Of a stretch of DNA of 64,000 nt, positions 32,744 through 42,391 are shown piece by piece (positions within the stretch are counted from its first letter, which is position 1; every line of letters begins with the position of its first letter). The notes beneath the pieces are model-generated. The model was not told where the DNA came from. It saw nothing but the letters and a program-made list of their open reading frames with translations, and searched no databases. The translations under genes and the position numbers were made by a program. This stretch comes from Brevibacillus reuszeri (GTDB lineage Bacteria > Bacillota > Bacilli > Brevibacillales > Brevibacillaceae). The stretch lies in the NCBI RefSeq assembly GCF_002897295.1, contig NZ_BEXF01000011.1:163300-227299 (forward strand). Direction: 5' to 3'.

Positions 32744-33784
32744 CTACTTTATTTTTTGCTTGCCATAGGTCATAAAGCGCCACATCTTTTCCAAAGGTCC
32801 CATGGTGAAAAATTTGAACCACAGACTGCTGAAGATGATTTGTACGATAAAAATCAGGCAGGCAATGATGACTACATTGACTGGAGAAACGGTTTCCAGC
32901 CCCATGATGGAAATGATCAGCGACCCGATAAAGCTTTGCGCCACATAATTGGTAAGAGCCATCTGCCCCACTCTCGAAACAGGCGTAAGAAAAGAACGAA
33001 TCTGCTCACGCTCCAACAGCAAAAACAGGGAGCTTAGATAAAACAAGACAGCGGGAATAGTGCCAAGTGAAACGATCAGCTTCAGCTCATCTACTCCATT
33101 CTCCGCTGCAAACCAGGTCCAGATTGAAAAACCAGCAACGATCGGCAATGATCCAATCGCGACTTGCCTAATTTGATTTTTCCATTCACCGACTCGTCTG
33201 ATCAAATCCGATTTTGCTGCAAGAAATCCCGCCAAAAACATAAGAAAGATCAACGTGGAATCGGCAACTATTACGTCTAGTACACTGGACAATAAGCCAG
33301 CTGCCCCTGTAAGCTTCAGAATCAACGCAAGCAGGTACACGCCTGTGATCCCCGCGAGCCATTTACAACCTGTCGCGACTTTTGCTCGGTAAAAGGGCAG
33401 TAGGAGAAACCCAATTAGCGCATAAAAAGGCAGGATCGTTCCCCAAAAGATAAATACTTGTACAACCCCGATGACAAAGAGTGTCAAAAGGCGTCGGGAG
33501 AATCTTCTCAATGGCTTATCTCCCCGCTTTTCCGCCCGTGAAGCGAAAATATAAAATCCAACGCCAAACAGGAACGAGAAAATAGAGAAAAACTTCTTTT
33601 CCACGAAAATGTTGATCAAAGTATCGATCACTGCATTGATCCCATTATAAACAGGGATTTCTACGCCTTCTGTCAAAAGGATATAGCCTTTCACATTAAT
33701 AAACAGGATTCCGAACAATGCGAAACCGCGAATGATATCTAATGCAACGATCCGCTCTTTTTGCGGGATGGATGATGTGCTCAT
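32744..33784 (-). CDS. DUF418 multi-pass membrane protein
   Basis: A 346-residue membrane protein with about ten helices. It begins with the DUF418 signature ERIVALDIIRGFALFGILFIN and ends with the family C-terminal block RVGQMALTNYVAQSFIGSLI ... GPLEKMWRFMTYGK. The family is related to acyltransferase_3-type proteins, and its biochemical function is not established. ATG 33784 has AGGAG seven bases upstream and lies six bases after yxeA, so the two are co-transcribed. The neighbouring two-component system suggests a cell-envelope role. Confidence 0.88.
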   Translation of the reverse strand: MSTSSIPQKERIVALDIIRGFALFGILFINVKGYILLTEGVEIPVYNGINAVIDTLINIFVEKKFFSIFSFLFGVGFYIFASRAEKRGDKPLRRFSRRLLTLFVIGVVQVFIFWGTILPFYALIGFLLLPFYRAKVATGCKWLAGITGVYLLALILKLTGAAGLLSSVLDVIVADSTLIFLMFLAGFLAAKSDLIRRVGEWKNQIRQVAIGSLPIVAGFSIWTWFAAENGVDELKLIVSLGTIPAVLFYLSSLFLLLEREQIRSFLTPVSRVGQMALTNYVAQSFIGSLIISIMGLETVSPVNVVIIACLIFIVQIIFSSLWFKFFTMGPLEKMWRFMTYGKQKIK

Positions 33785-33790
33785 TTGCTT

Positions 33791-34162
33791 TTACTCCTTT
33801 CTTTCTTGCAGCTTTTCCATGACTTTCTCTGGCAGCTTTTCTTTTGTCACTTCCTGATAAGAGGTCACACCCTTGCCCTCTTTCACGTACAAGCTCAAAT
33901 ACGCTTTTACCCGAAGCTGCTTGTCCGCATTAAACTTCAAAGTGGTTTGCGTTCCGTCTTTATCAAAAGCCGGCAATTCATATTCATATCTGACCAATGT
34001 CTCTCCATTGCCGACTCTGTCTGTCAGTTCCTTTCCTGACCCTTGGATCTGCGTATAAAATACGTCTGCGCCAATCCGGTTTAGGTTTACGTTTTGAATA
34101 ATGAGCAGACCGCCAAGTAAGATGGCTACGATCCATACACAAGTGATGATGTTATTTTTCAT
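33791..34162 (-). CDS. yxeA: YxeA family (DUF1093) small exported protein
   Basis: A 123-residue protein with one N-terminal hydrophobic helix (about 5-25) as signal or anchor and a small beta-rich OB-like domain. The family core GADVFYTQIQGSGKE then YEYELPAFDKDG is clear, followed by LRVKAYLSLYVKEGKGVTSYQEV. YxeA proteins are found with Bce/Yxd-type antimicrobial-peptide systems. Here it heads an operon with DUF418 and a two-component pair, but without the ABC transporter. A TATAAT -10 lies on the minus strand at 34204-34209, with no good -35. Confidence 0.85.
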   Translation of the reverse strand: MKNNIITCVWIVAILLGGLLIIQNVNLNRIGADVFYTQIQGSGKELTDRVGNGETLVRYEYELPAFDKDGTQTTLKFNADKQLRVKAYLSLYVKEGKGVTSYQEVTKEKLPEKVMEKLQERKE

Positions 34163-34251
34163 GTCTCTCTCCCGTTTTTTCGTGTTTGCTTCGTACTCAG
34201 CTGATTATAGCCCCCTGCACCTTACAGCGTTTTAATCCGAAACTTAACTAA

Positions 34252-34299
34252 ACCTTAAAAAAATAAAAACAGCATATCTCTGAGATGAGATTTGCTGTT
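34252..34299 (-). terminator. Terminator of the MFS gene 34331-35716
   Basis: AACAGCATATCTC (34268-34280) pairs with GAGATTTGCTGTT (34287-34299), one mismatch. It is followed on the minus strand by TTTTATTTTTTT. Confidence 0.9.
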
Positions 34300-34330
34300 C
34301 GTAACGAATTTTTAATTCCAATTATCGATT

Positions 34331-35716
34331 CTAAGACTGTTCTACTTGCTCTTGCTCTCTCCGTTGCCAGCTCGTGAATACCAGGGTTAATGCAACGATG
34401 GCGAGGATCACCCCCAGCAAACGAAATCCCTCAGCGCTAAGCCTATCTCCCATTACAATGCCGAGCAGCAGTGAAGAAAGAATGGTGCCCAAGTATCTTG
34501 ATGTCATAAATAACCCGGAGGCCACACCAATCATTTCTTTCGGAGAGCTCTTGAACAAGGCAGCTTGCATGCCGACATTGTTCAACCCGTTGCTAATGCC
34601 AAATGCAGCTAATGCCGAACAAACACTGACAACTGGTGAATTTTCATTCAATGTCACGATCCACAATGATCCTAGCGTCATCAATATGGCAGAAACGAGC
34701 AATGCTGGCCTTGGACCTGATTTATCGATCCATCTCCCGGCTAGTGGAGACACAACGAGTGAGCACAAGCCCAAGCTCAACATGAGCAGCCCTGTATCTA
34801 CCTCGCTGACATGACGCACCATTTGCAGATAGGATGGGAAGCCGAAAAAAAGCGAGTAATAAAGCAGATTCACGAGTATGAATTCAACATTAACCAAAGT
34901 CATCGCAGGATATTTCGCAAATGCACGTACAGGAATAAAGGGTGATGCCGCCTTTAACTCATGTCGTACGAAAAACCCTAATGTAACGAGGCCAAGCAGC
35001 AAGGCAATGACAACCCCAAATGAGACATGCCCAGATGATGTTGCTGACAACAATCCAATGAGGACGCTAACTAGCCCCACCGTAAAAAGCAGAACCCCTG
35101 GCCCATCGATGAACTCTCCCCATTTTCGTAAGGACATGCCTTGTGTAGTAGATTTTGGCGGTGCGTCATCTGGAATATACCTCGACGCAAATAGAAAGCT
35201 CGCCACCACAAACGGAATATTGACGAAAAAGATGGCTTGCCAATCCCACCAATGAAGCAAGATACCGCCGACAAAAGGCCCAATCGCTGCGGCTCCTGAT
35301 AGGAACATGGACAAAACGGACAACGCAGTCGCCTGTTTTTCCGTGATATGAACACGAACAATCGCCATCCCTACCGCAACCATCATGCTTGTTCCAATAG
35401 CTTGCAAAATGCGGAACACAATGAGCCACCCGAAGCTGGGTGAGAATGGAGCTGTTAAGGATGCTACAGAGACGACAGCTAGCCCCGTAAGGAATATCTT
35501 TTTGCGGCCAAATAAATCGCTGGCCTTGCCCATCACAGGTTGAGCGATACTGCTTGCAATGTAGAAGGTAAAAATAATCCAGGAAACCTGCGTAAAGTCA
35601 AGGCGGTACACATGCTGCAGCCTCGCAATCGCCACTGCAATCATCGAAGAATTTAAAGGGTTGAGTAGTACCCCCAGTCCAACAGAAATTAACAACCACC
35701 TGCTGCGAGCATTCAT
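34331..35716 (-). CDS. MFS drug exporter, DHA2-like
   Basis: A 461-residue transporter with twelve to fourteen predicted helices. Signature A lies in QPVMGKASDLFGRKKIFL, and the DHA motif C-like stretch is LSGAAAIGPFVGGILLHWWDWQAIFFVNIPF, where the WRWIFFVNIP-type sequence is typical of DHA2 drug:proton antiporters. The open frame runs to 35764, but ATG 35716 has GGGGGA six bases upstream. It is divergent from a LysR-type regulator 113 bases away, which probably controls it. The substrate is unknown. Confidence 0.9.
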   Translation of the reverse strand: MNARSRWLLISVGLGVLLNPLNSSMIAVAIARLQHVYRLDFTQVSWIIFTFYIASSIAQPVMGKASDLFGRKKIFLTGLAVVSVASLTAPFSPSFGWLIVFRILQAIGTSMMVAVGMAIVRVHITEKQATALSVLSMFLSGAAAIGPFVGGILLHWWDWQAIFFVNIPFVVASFLFASRYIPDDAPPKSTTQGMSLRKWGEFIDGPGVLLFTVGLVSVLIGLLSATSSGHVSFGVVIALLLGLVTLGFFVRHELKAASPFIPVRAFAKYPAMTLVNVEFILVNLLYYSLFFGFPSYLQMVRHVSEVDTGLLMLSLGLCSLVVSPLAGRWIDKSGPRPALLVSAILMTLGSLWIVTLNENSPVVSVCSALAAFGISNGLNNVGMQAALFKSSPKEMIGVASGLFMTSRYLGTILSSLLLGIVMGDRLSAEGFRLLGVILAIVALTLVFTSWQRREQEQVEQS

Positions 35717-35765
35717 TTTCGGTCCCCCTAAAGCTTGTTGAGGATAGCGTATATGATATCTCACA

Positions 35766-35793
35766 TTTACTCCAACGCATTTTATGCTATGAT
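35766..35793 (+). promoter_or_regulatory. Candidate promoter of the LysR regulator
   Basis: TTTACT (35766-35771) and TATGAT (35788-35793) are separated by 16 bases. The start would lie about 30 bases before the LysR ATG, in the divergent gap shared with the MFS gene. Confidence 0.45.
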
Positions 35794-35829
35794 TTCATTG
35801 ACTGAAAGGAATGAGTGGAGGGGAACTCG

Positions 35830-36732
35830 ATGAAGCTTCTTCAATTAAAATATTTTCTTGCTGTCGCTCGATCAGAGCATGTGACCGAAGCCGCAAGAAG
35901 TTTGCACGTGACACAATCGTCTCTAAGCAAAACGATTCAACGTCTAGAAGAAGATCTCGGGATGCCTTTATTCGATCGAATCGGAAGGAAGCTGCGGTTG
36001 AATGAGTACGGAAGTAGATTCCTTCGCCGTGCGGAAAGGGCTTTGTTTGAATTGGAACAAGGGAAACAAGAGATTCGTGATTTATCCAGCCCGGAACACG
36101 GCACGCTTGAATTGGCGGTCACGACCGCAAGCACGTTACCACACATCCTTCGAGAATTTCGAAAAAAACGACCCCATATCCAATTTCATGTGCAAATGCT
36201 GAGCACATACGAAATGGTTAAGGTGCTTCAAAGAGGCGAGGTCGATTTTTGCTTGTCCTCACCTCCCATTTACGAGGATGATATCGAGTGTCAAATCGTG
36301 TTCCTAGACCCTATTCATGTAGCGGTTCCGAAGTCGCATCGGCTTGCAGACCAAAGCAGCGTAGCCTTGGCAGAGCTGGCAGATGAATCGTTTGTCGGTG
36401 TAAAGAAAGGCTACGGTACACGTGATTTGGTCGAGTCGATTTGCAAATTGGCTGGGTTTGTACCCAATTATGTGTATGAAGGAGATGAACCTGCCAGGCT
36501 GATCAGTCTTGTAGAGGCCGAGATTGGAATAGCCTTCATCCCAAGTACGGCAGCCTCTGCACACGAAAAAATCAGCTATCTTCATGTAGAGGATCAGGAA
36601 TTGGTACGGGAGATCGCTTTGCTTTGGCATAAAAGTCGGTACATTTCGCGGGCTGCTCTGGAATTTCGAGAGGTAGTTGTCAGCTATTTTGAGTCGATAT
36701 CCAAGGAAATGAATGACACCTCCAACTGTTAA
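35830..36732 (+). CDS. LysR family transcriptional regulator
   Basis: A 300-residue LTTR. The N-terminal winged helix is MKLLQLKYFLAVARSEHVTE then AARSLHVTQSSLSKTIQRLEEDLGMPLFDR (about 1-58), followed by a linker helix and a two-lobed effector domain (about 90-295). An earlier ATG at 35815 is in frame, but ATG 35830 has GGAGGGG at six bases and gives the standard LysR start. It is divergent from a DHA2 pump. By analogy with this layout it likely senses the pump's substrate. It ends in an inverted repeat that acts as terminator. Confidence 0.93.
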   Translation: MKLLQLKYFLAVARSEHVTEAARSLHVTQSSLSKTIQRLEEDLGMPLFDRIGRKLRLNEYGSRFLRRAERALFELEQGKQEIRDLSSPEHGTLELAVTTASTLPHILREFRKKRPHIQFHVQMLSTYEMVKVLQRGEVDFCLSSPPIYEDDIECQIVFLDPIHVAVPKSHRLADQSSVALAELADESFVGVKKGYGTRDLVESICKLAGFVPNYVYEGDEPARLISLVEAEIGIAFIPSTAASAHEKISYLHVEDQELVREIALLWHKSRYISRAALEFREVVVSYFESISKEMNDTSNC

Positions 36733-36754
36733 GTGAAACCAACAATTGGAGGTG
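36717..36754. terminator. Inverted repeat at the end of the LysR gene
   Basis: CACCTCCAACTGTT (36717-36730) pairs with AACAATTGGAGGTG (36741-36754), one mismatch. It overlaps the LysR stop codon and lies between convergent genes. T-runs on both sides are weak. Confidence 0.55.
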
Positions 36755-36805
36755 CCGCGATAAACCCGCTTTTGGTCAAAACCATTCTCTACCCATGTCT
36801 CTACA

Positions 36806-37339
36806 TTACTTTTCAAAAAGATAAAGCTTCCCATTTTCCGCATGCTTAAACGTCGGGCCCTTAAATCCCCTTTTAATCAGCTCTTTTCGCATAAACATCA
36901 TAAGAGCTGCATGACTGACGATTAACACATTCTCTTTTTCTTGGGAAATAGCCTGATCAAGAACCTCATTAATTCTTGATTTAGCTTGTCTAATCTCTTC
37001 GCGAGTTTGGCTGTTAAAAAACATAGAAGATCGAATAAGAATAGCCCATGCAAAAAAGGGAAGCTTTACTCTCATCGTAAATCTAGGTGGCGGAACTTCT
37101 TGTAGCTCTGCCATTTTGCATATCGGCCCTTTATATATGATCTCCGCTGTTTTTACTGCTCTCGGCAAATTACTTGTGAAGCACTCATCCCATTCAATTC
37201 CTTGTAGGTCCGTATATCCCTCTTCAATCTCTGCTTCATCATAGGTTCGGAACCATTCATTTAGTTCATCTGCATTTATTGGTGTGCCAGTTGGATACTC
37301 TTGCTTTACCTTGTAATGCCTTACTAAACCTATTTTCAC
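36806..37339 (-). CDS. Histidine phosphatase superfamily protein
   Basis: About 177 residues. The N-terminal phosphatase motif is IGLVRHYKV (RHY instead of the usual RHG), with the second catalytic His in VLIVSHAALMMFMRKEL and an Arg in SNLPRAVKTAEIIY. ATGs at 37348 and 37360 are poorly placed; GTG 37339 has GGAAGG nine bases upstream and gives the expected VKIGLVRH start. It lies downstream of, and in the same direction as, a DHA2 drug pump, 50 bases past its stop codon. The substrate is unknown, and RHY variants may still be active. Confidence 0.8.
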   Translation of the reverse strand: MKIGLVRHYKVKQEYPTGTPINADELNEWFRTYDEAEIEEGYTDLQGIEWDECFTSNLPRAVKTAEIIYKGPICKMAELQEVPPPRFTMRVKLPFFAWAILIRSSMFFNSQTREEIRQAKSRINEVLDQAISQEKENVLIVSHAALMMFMRKELIKRGFKGPTFKHAENGKLYLFEK

Positions 37340-37389
37340 TTCAGTCATCCTTCCAAGCATAAATTTTTACTGTCATAAGGCGAGCACTC

Positions 37390-38901
37390 CTATGAATCTT
37401 CGTCCTTTTTAGGGTTCTTCGCTTGGCCTGGCCCCGCATTTAATACAGAAAGAAATCCGATTACAGCAAAAGCGATACCCACAAAGTATCCATGATTAAT
37501 AGAAGCTCCTAATGAATCGCGAAGGAACAAATGAATAGCTGGATCAATCTGTGTGGTGGCCTGCATTACTATTTCAGGGTTTAGTAGACTCTCTATTTTA
37601 TCAGATGAAATCCCTTGTAATGGCTCTCCAGCTGTGATGATCGTTTTATAATTTTGGTTAACAACAGCAGCCATAACAGACGCCCCCAATACTCCCCCCA
37701 TATTCCTGCTGAAACCAACGATTGAGGAAGAAATACCGATATATTTTTTGTCAACGGAATAGGCAATCGCGTTCTGTGCAATGCTCATGAGCGGTCCAAT
37801 CCCTGCAAAACCGAGCAGGATCATGAGTAATGTCAGATGCAAGGTTGAGATGGCAGGAGACAGGTTCGTTAAGAAAATGCTAATGCCCAAGCAAGCCAGC
37901 ATGGAGAATGTCATGAGGGCACGAAATGAAAATTTGGTTTGCAGCATCGCAAATACTACGGCACCTGCCATTAAGGAGAGCATCAATGGTGTCAAAACAC
38001 TATTAGCGTTCGCGTGACCGAGTACAGCCACCGCAAAGATCGGTAAATAAGTAATCGCACCAAACATAATAGCCCCTTGTGATAGACAGGCGATGCAGGT
38101 CGCGACCACCATGCGATTCTTAAATAAGATCAGAGGGAGAATGGGTTCCTGTGCCTGACGTTCAATGAAAATAAAGGATACTCCGACAACGATTGAAACA
38201 ACAAATAATCCGATAATTTGCCAAGAAGACCAGGCATACATCTTGCCACCCCATTCGAGTGCAAGCATGATCGCTATTGATGAGATGATCAATGAAATGG
38301 TTCCTAAATAGTCAATCTTTGGTTTCGCTTGTGAGCGAGATTCTTTGAGTGAGACGAGGAGCGTCACTAGAGACAATAGACCGATGGGAATATTGACATA
38401 AAAGCACCAGCGCCATCCCAGAAGCTCAGAAAGCAAGGTTCCGATTTGAGGTCCAGCAACCGAAGAAAGCCCGAAGATGCCGGCGAAAACCCCTGAAATT
38501 CGTGCAGTATATTTGGGATCAGAGGAAAGCGTAAACAGAATCGTGAAGGTGATAGGAAAAAGCGCCCCGCCACCAATTCCTTGAATCGCACGGAATGTAA
38601 TGAGCTGTTCAATGTTTTGAGCGACGCCACATAGCGCAGAGCCGATTAAAAAAACGGTAATACCGATTAAATAAAACAGCTTTCGTCCAAAAAGATCTGA
38701 CATTTTCCCGAAGATGAGCATCGTGCTGGTTGCCGCTAATACGTAGGCTGTAAAGACCCAGCTCATGCTTTCAAAACCGCCAATCTCCTGAATGATATGA
38801 GTAATGGCTGCTGAGGTGATCGTATTGTCCAAGGACGACATCAGCAGTCCCAACGCCATGGCGAGGATAATAAAACCGTTTCTACTACTGGATACTGACA
38901 T
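37390..38901 (-). CDS. DHA2-family MFS drug exporter (EmrB/QacA type)
   Basis: A 503-residue transporter with fourteen predicted helices. The DHA2 markers LLMSSLDNTITSAA in helix 1, IFGKMSDLFGRKLFYLIG (signature A) and SVAGPQIGTLLSELLGWRWCFYVNIPIG (motif C and WRW-FYVNIPIG) are all present. ATG 38901 follows AGGAG at eight bases. A perfect palindrome GTGTTCATGAACAC lies 26 bases before the start and could be a repressor site, but no regulator gene is adjacent. The histidine phosphatase gene follows on the same strand. Confidence 0.93.
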   Translation of the reverse strand: MSVSSSRNGFIILAMALGLLMSSLDNTITSAAITHIIQEIGGFESMSWVFTAYVLAATSTMLIFGKMSDLFGRKLFYLIGITVFLIGSALCGVAQNIEQLITFRAIQGIGGGALFPITFTILFTLSSDPKYTARISGVFAGIFGLSSVAGPQIGTLLSELLGWRWCFYVNIPIGLLSLVTLLVSLKESRSQAKPKIDYLGTISLIISSIAIMLALEWGGKMYAWSSWQIIGLFVVSIVVGVSFIFIERQAQEPILPLILFKNRMVVATCIACLSQGAIMFGAITYLPIFAVAVLGHANANSVLTPLMLSLMAGAVVFAMLQTKFSFRALMTFSMLACLGISIFLTNLSPAISTLHLTLLMILLGFAGIGPLMSIAQNAIAYSVDKKYIGISSSIVGFSRNMGGVLGASVMAAVVNQNYKTIITAGEPLQGISSDKIESLLNPEIVMQATTQIDPAIHLFLRDSLGASINHGYFVGIAFAVIGFLSVLNAGPGQAKNPKKDEDS

Positions 38902-38927
38902 AAAAATACACTCCTATTCTTGCGTGT

Positions 38928-38941
38928 GTTCATGAACACCT
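38928..38941. promoter_or_regulatory. Palindromic candidate operator upstream of the DHA2 pump
   Basis: GTGTTCATGAACAC is a perfect 14-base palindrome, 26 bases upstream of the pump ATG and within the expected promoter or early leader. This form is common for TetR- and MarR-family sites. Confidence 0.5.
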
Positions 38942-39067
38942 TGTCTTCCAAGGCGGATTATCAGAGGGAATCACCATAAAAATAATTATTAGAGAATGAC
39001 ACAGCAATGAATAGGTAAAGAATCGTTATAAATCAAAGTGTGCATGGATCTCTTCCTTTCGTTTAGC

Positions 39068-39098
39068 ACAAAAAAAGGCAGCCACCTAAGTGACTACC
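39068..39098 (-). terminator. Terminator of the MacB-type ABC pair
   Basis: On the minus strand GGTAGTCAC and GTGGCTGCC (39090-39098 and 39077-39085) form a nine-pair stem with two G-U wobbles, followed by T7. It lies 22 bases after the permease stop codon. Confidence 0.8.
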
Positions 39099-39120
39099 CC
39101 TATATCGGAAGTATAAGCTT

Positions 39121-41454
39121 CTATTCAACGCTCTTCAATGACTCAATCATATTGATATTGGTTACTTTTCTCCTCAGCAGCAGGTTAGAAAGAATCGTAA
39201 GTACATAGGCAAGAATAACAGATACCAGCAGGACAAGCATATTTAATTGATCGGGTATTTGTTGATGGCTGCTAGACAGTGCCTTTACTACGATCGAGTA
39301 AACATAGCCACTTATCGGCAGAGCTACAATGACCGCAAATGTAGTCAGGATGATATTTTCAAAAAAGATCAGCCTGTTTATTTTATTTTTTTGATAGCCT
39401 AACACCTTTAGTGTTGCGAGCTCGCGATTCCTTTCATAAATGTTTATTGAGGATATCGTATAGATGGCGCCAAAGGAGAGGATGACAGCACTAATGATAA
39501 ACATGATAAATACAAAACTATTTTGCTTCAAAATGTATTCAGCTGATTTCTTTAAATCATTCTTGTCTGTAATGGTATCTACATGCGGATCTTGTTCAAA
39601 GTAGCTGCGCACATTAATCCGATCTACAAAGCTGTCTGCTTCAACTAAAAGCGAGGTTGGACTGTAATCGATGTCGAAGCTCTTTAAATAGGCTGGTGTG
39701 CTATAAAACGACGGATTTGAATACTGGGTAGATATATGTAAAACCTTCATGTCTACCGATTTATTTTTTAGCTCTGGTGCTACGAATTTTATTTTGATGC
39801 TATCCCCTACTACAATCTGATATTTATCGGCATAGGATTTGGGTACGAGCACGCCATTATCCTCCAAAAATATCCGATTGTCATTGTCGTCAAAGAAATG
39901 GATGAGATTGTTTTCTTTTTCCGTAACAACGAAGGTGGCCTTTTCTTTTGCATCATTTTTGATGAATTCAACAGGATAGGTCGCTAAAGAATAGCTACTT
40001 TTTATGCCAAAGGGTGGTTTAACCGCATTAGAAGCCGTTCCCACCGAATAATCTACTCGTAAATCATAGGTATAAACATCTTCAATTTGGTTCGCTACCT
40101 TTAGCAACGCCGTTTGTGTGCCAAAAGCCGTTATCAATAAAACAGTGCTTACGACAACACCAATTGAGCTCGCTAAAGCCTTTTGCTTATTTAAAAATAT
40201 ATTTCTCAAAATGAGCTTGTAGCTGTAGGAAATATGGCTCCAAATGCCCGGAATTCTTTCAATCCAAAGCTTTCTCATCTTCTTTGGCGGTTTCGGACGC
40301 ATAGCCTGAGCGGCACGTTCTTTTAAGATGCTTCTACCACTGAAGTAACACGCCAGAATCCCAAAAGCACTGGAGAAAATCATCGGAGGAATGAAAGAAA
40401 AAACAGAAAGGGAGTAAGTAATGCCAGGCAACGAGTAGGCTCTTGCGCTCGACGCCGTTACGAGTGGAATAAACACAATAGCAGCAGTGACACAACCGAC
40501 GACGGTGCCTACTATGCCGGCAAGCACTGGGTATCCCATGTAATGAAGCATGATGCTCCTGTTTTTAACGCCCAAAGCCTTCATAATACCGACTTGATTT
40601 CTTTGAGAATCGATCATCCTCGACATCGTAAGAAAGAGAATAATGGCTACAATCAAAAAGAGAATGAAAGGGATAACCTTGCTCATCAATTTATTATTAT
40701 GTATCGTTTCATTTATTTTGGAATAACTAAAAGACCGTTCTTTGCTTACTTGGTTTACATAAGAAAGCCCTTTGGATTGTTCTTCAATTGATTTGCCTAC
40801 TAAGTCAATATCGTAGCCTTCCTTTGCATCAATCATGATTTCATTGTAGGTAAACCCATCTGCGATTTCAGGTATTGCCTCTTCCGCAATATAAGCGATT
40901 CCGTACGTTTGATGGTCTTGTATTTCGTTCTTTTTGGCATGTTCAACATTCTCACCCAAGCCGCTAATGGTAAACGTAAAATCTTTTTCATTTGCTCTTA
41001 GACTGATTTGATCACCCACATGATAGCCATGTTCTTTTGCATAGTGGGAATCGAGTAAGATCTCCTCTTTTTTGGATGGAATCCTGCCCTCGATCATTGT
41101 AGGCGTATTGATTTCATTTTCGTACGGGATGGAATGAATTTTGATGGAAGCTTTGTAGCCATCAAAGGCTTGCGTGGCGTCAAAGGTATAGCGTCCCTCT
41201 ATTTTTTGGATGCCCTCCACTTTGCTCAAAGCAGCCACATCATTTTGGGAGATTTGACTGTAATACACATTTAGATCGCTTACATGATGTTCTTTAAAAT
41301 AAGCCTCCGTATAAGCACTAAGATTATCGCTATAAGTGACCAGCCCCGCATAGAAAAAAGCTCCTACCGCAATAACCAAAACAAAGGCAATAAATTGCCC
41401 GATCGATTGTTTGATATCTCTGCCTAATTTTAAAAATAATTTCATCCTCACCAC
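39121..41454 (-). CDS. FtsX-like ABC transporter permease (MacB superfamily)
   Basis: A 777-residue permease with a helix at about 20-42, a large extracellular domain (about 45-250), a three-helix FtsX block (about 260-375), a second helix and extracellular region (about 425-640), and a second FtsX block at the C-terminus (about 650-760). The FtsX cytoplasmic motif appears twice: QRNQVGIMKALGVKNRSIM and RNRELATLKVLGYQKNKI. The start is GTG 41454 with AAGGG at five bases; it overlaps the ATPase gene's end by seven bases. Base composition is AT-richer than neighbouring genes. Likely exports a peptide or lipid-like substrate, or acts mechanically across the envelope. Confidence 0.88.
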   Translation of the reverse strand: MVRMKLFLKLGRDIKQSIGQFIAFVLVIAVGAFFYAGLVTYSDNLSAYTEAYFKEHHVSDLNVYYSQISQNDVAALSKVEGIQKIEGRYTFDATQAFDGYKASIKIHSIPYENEINTPTMIEGRIPSKKEEILLDSHYAKEHGYHVGDQISLRANEKDFTFTISGLGENVEHAKKNEIQDHQTYGIAYIAEEAIPEIADGFTYNEIMIDAKEGYDIDLVGKSIEEQSKGLSYVNQVSKERSFSYSKINETIHNNKLMSKVIPFILFLIVAIILFLTMSRMIDSQRNQVGIMKALGVKNRSIMLHYMGYPVLAGIVGTVVGCVTAAIVFIPLVTASSARAYSLPGITYSLSVFSFIPPMIFSSAFGILACYFSGRSILKERAAQAMRPKPPKKMRKLWIERIPGIWSHISYSYKLILRNIFLNKQKALASSIGVVVSTVLLITAFGTQTALLKVANQIEDVYTYDLRVDYSVGTASNAVKPPFGIKSSYSLATYPVEFIKNDAKEKATFVVTEKENNLIHFFDDNDNRIFLEDNGVLVPKSYADKYQIVVGDSIKIKFVAPELKNKSVDMKVLHISTQYSNPSFYSTPAYLKSFDIDYSPTSLLVEADSFVDRINVRSYFEQDPHVDTITDKNDLKKSAEYILKQNSFVFIMFIISAVILSFGAIYTISSINIYERNRELATLKVLGYQKNKINRLIFFENIILTTFAVIVALPISGYVYSIVVKALSSSHQQIPDQLNMLVLLVSVILAYVLTILSNLLLRRKVTNINMIESLKSVE

Positions 41455-42152
41455 TCGATCCCTTCAACGCTTTGTTTTTCCGTATTTATCGTAATGCTAT
41501 CGATCCTTCCGCTTTTCACCTTAATCACTTTATCAGCCATAGGTGCAATCGCAGAATTATGTGTGACCAAAACGACGCATTTTTTCGTTTCCTTGTTCAA
41601 ATCTTGAAGAAGCTTTAAGACGGACTTACCCGTCACATAATCCAAAGCTCCGGTTGGTTCATCGCAAAGTAAAAGCAAAGGGTTTTTGGCTACCGCTCTG
41701 GCTATCGCAACTCTTTGCTGTTCTCCACCAGAGAGCTGAGAAGGGAAGTTTTTGATCCGATCCGAGAGTCCTACTTTATGTAAAATATCTTTCGCATCCA
41801 GATGGTTTTTGCATACTTCAGTGGCAAATTCCACATTTTCCAGCGCGTTTAAATTCGGAATTAAGTTATAGAATTGAAATACAAAGCCAATCTTCTCACC
41901 GCGATATTGGGTTAATTTTTTTTCGCTCAATCGCGTAATTTCTTGATCACCCACAAAAACTTGACCTGAGGTAGCCGTATCCATCCCGCCAAGTATGTTC
42001 AAAATCGTACTTTTACCAGCACCACTTGCCCCCAAAATAACGACGAATTCTCCCTCCGAGATGGAAAAATCTACACCGTTCAGAGCTTTGATTGGCACTT
42101 CTCCTATTTTGTATTCCTTCGTTACATTTTTGAATTCGATTAACTTTTTCAA
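41448..42152 (-). CDS. ABC transporter ATP-binding protein (MacB/LolD type)
   Basis: A 234-residue ATPase. It has Walker [14 protein letters not shown] near 40-48, Q-loop [12 protein letters not shown], signature [15 protein letters not shown], Walker [13 protein letters not shown] and H-loop VLVTHNS. The EPTGALD and [13 protein letters not shown] forms are typical of the MacB/LolD clade, which pairs with FtsX-like permeases as here. The 239 bases upstream (42153-42391) hold the neighbouring terminator and AT-rich sequence in which no clear promoter was identified. Confidence 0.93.
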   Translation of the reverse strand: MKKLIEFKNVTKEYKIGEVPIKALNGVDFSISEGEFVVILGASGAGKSTILNILGGMDTATSGQVFVGDQEITRLSEKKLTQYRGEKIGFVFQFYNLIPNLNALENVEFATEVCKNHLDAKDILHKVGLSDRIKNFPSQLSGGEQQRVAIARAVAKNPLLLLCDEPTGALDYVTGKSVLKLLQDLNKETKKCVVLVTHNSAIAPMADKVIKVKSGRIDSITINTEKQSVEGIEW

Positions 42153-42340
42153 TGATTACGTCTCCTCGAATCGTATTTTATGGTTCCGATGTGGCACCCG
42201 AGTCTGTAAAAATGCGGATATTGTCGCACTTGTCCCTAAATTCCATTATATACCAAACAGGAGCGGTTGAATCGTGCAGACGATGTATTTTGGAATCGGT
42301 CTCCAGACCGAGTTTGGTCAATATCTACTTCTAAAAACAC

Positions 42341-42382
42341 CAAAAAGGATCGACTATCAGAAGAAAATGACCGCCGATCCTT
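42341..42382 (-). terminator. Terminator of the feuA-besA operon
   Basis: AAGGATCG (42345-42352) pairs perfectly with CGATCCTT (42375-42382). On the minus strand it is followed by TTTTGG. It lies ten bases after the esterase stop codon. Confidence 0.75.
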
Positions 42383-42391
42383 ATGCTACAG

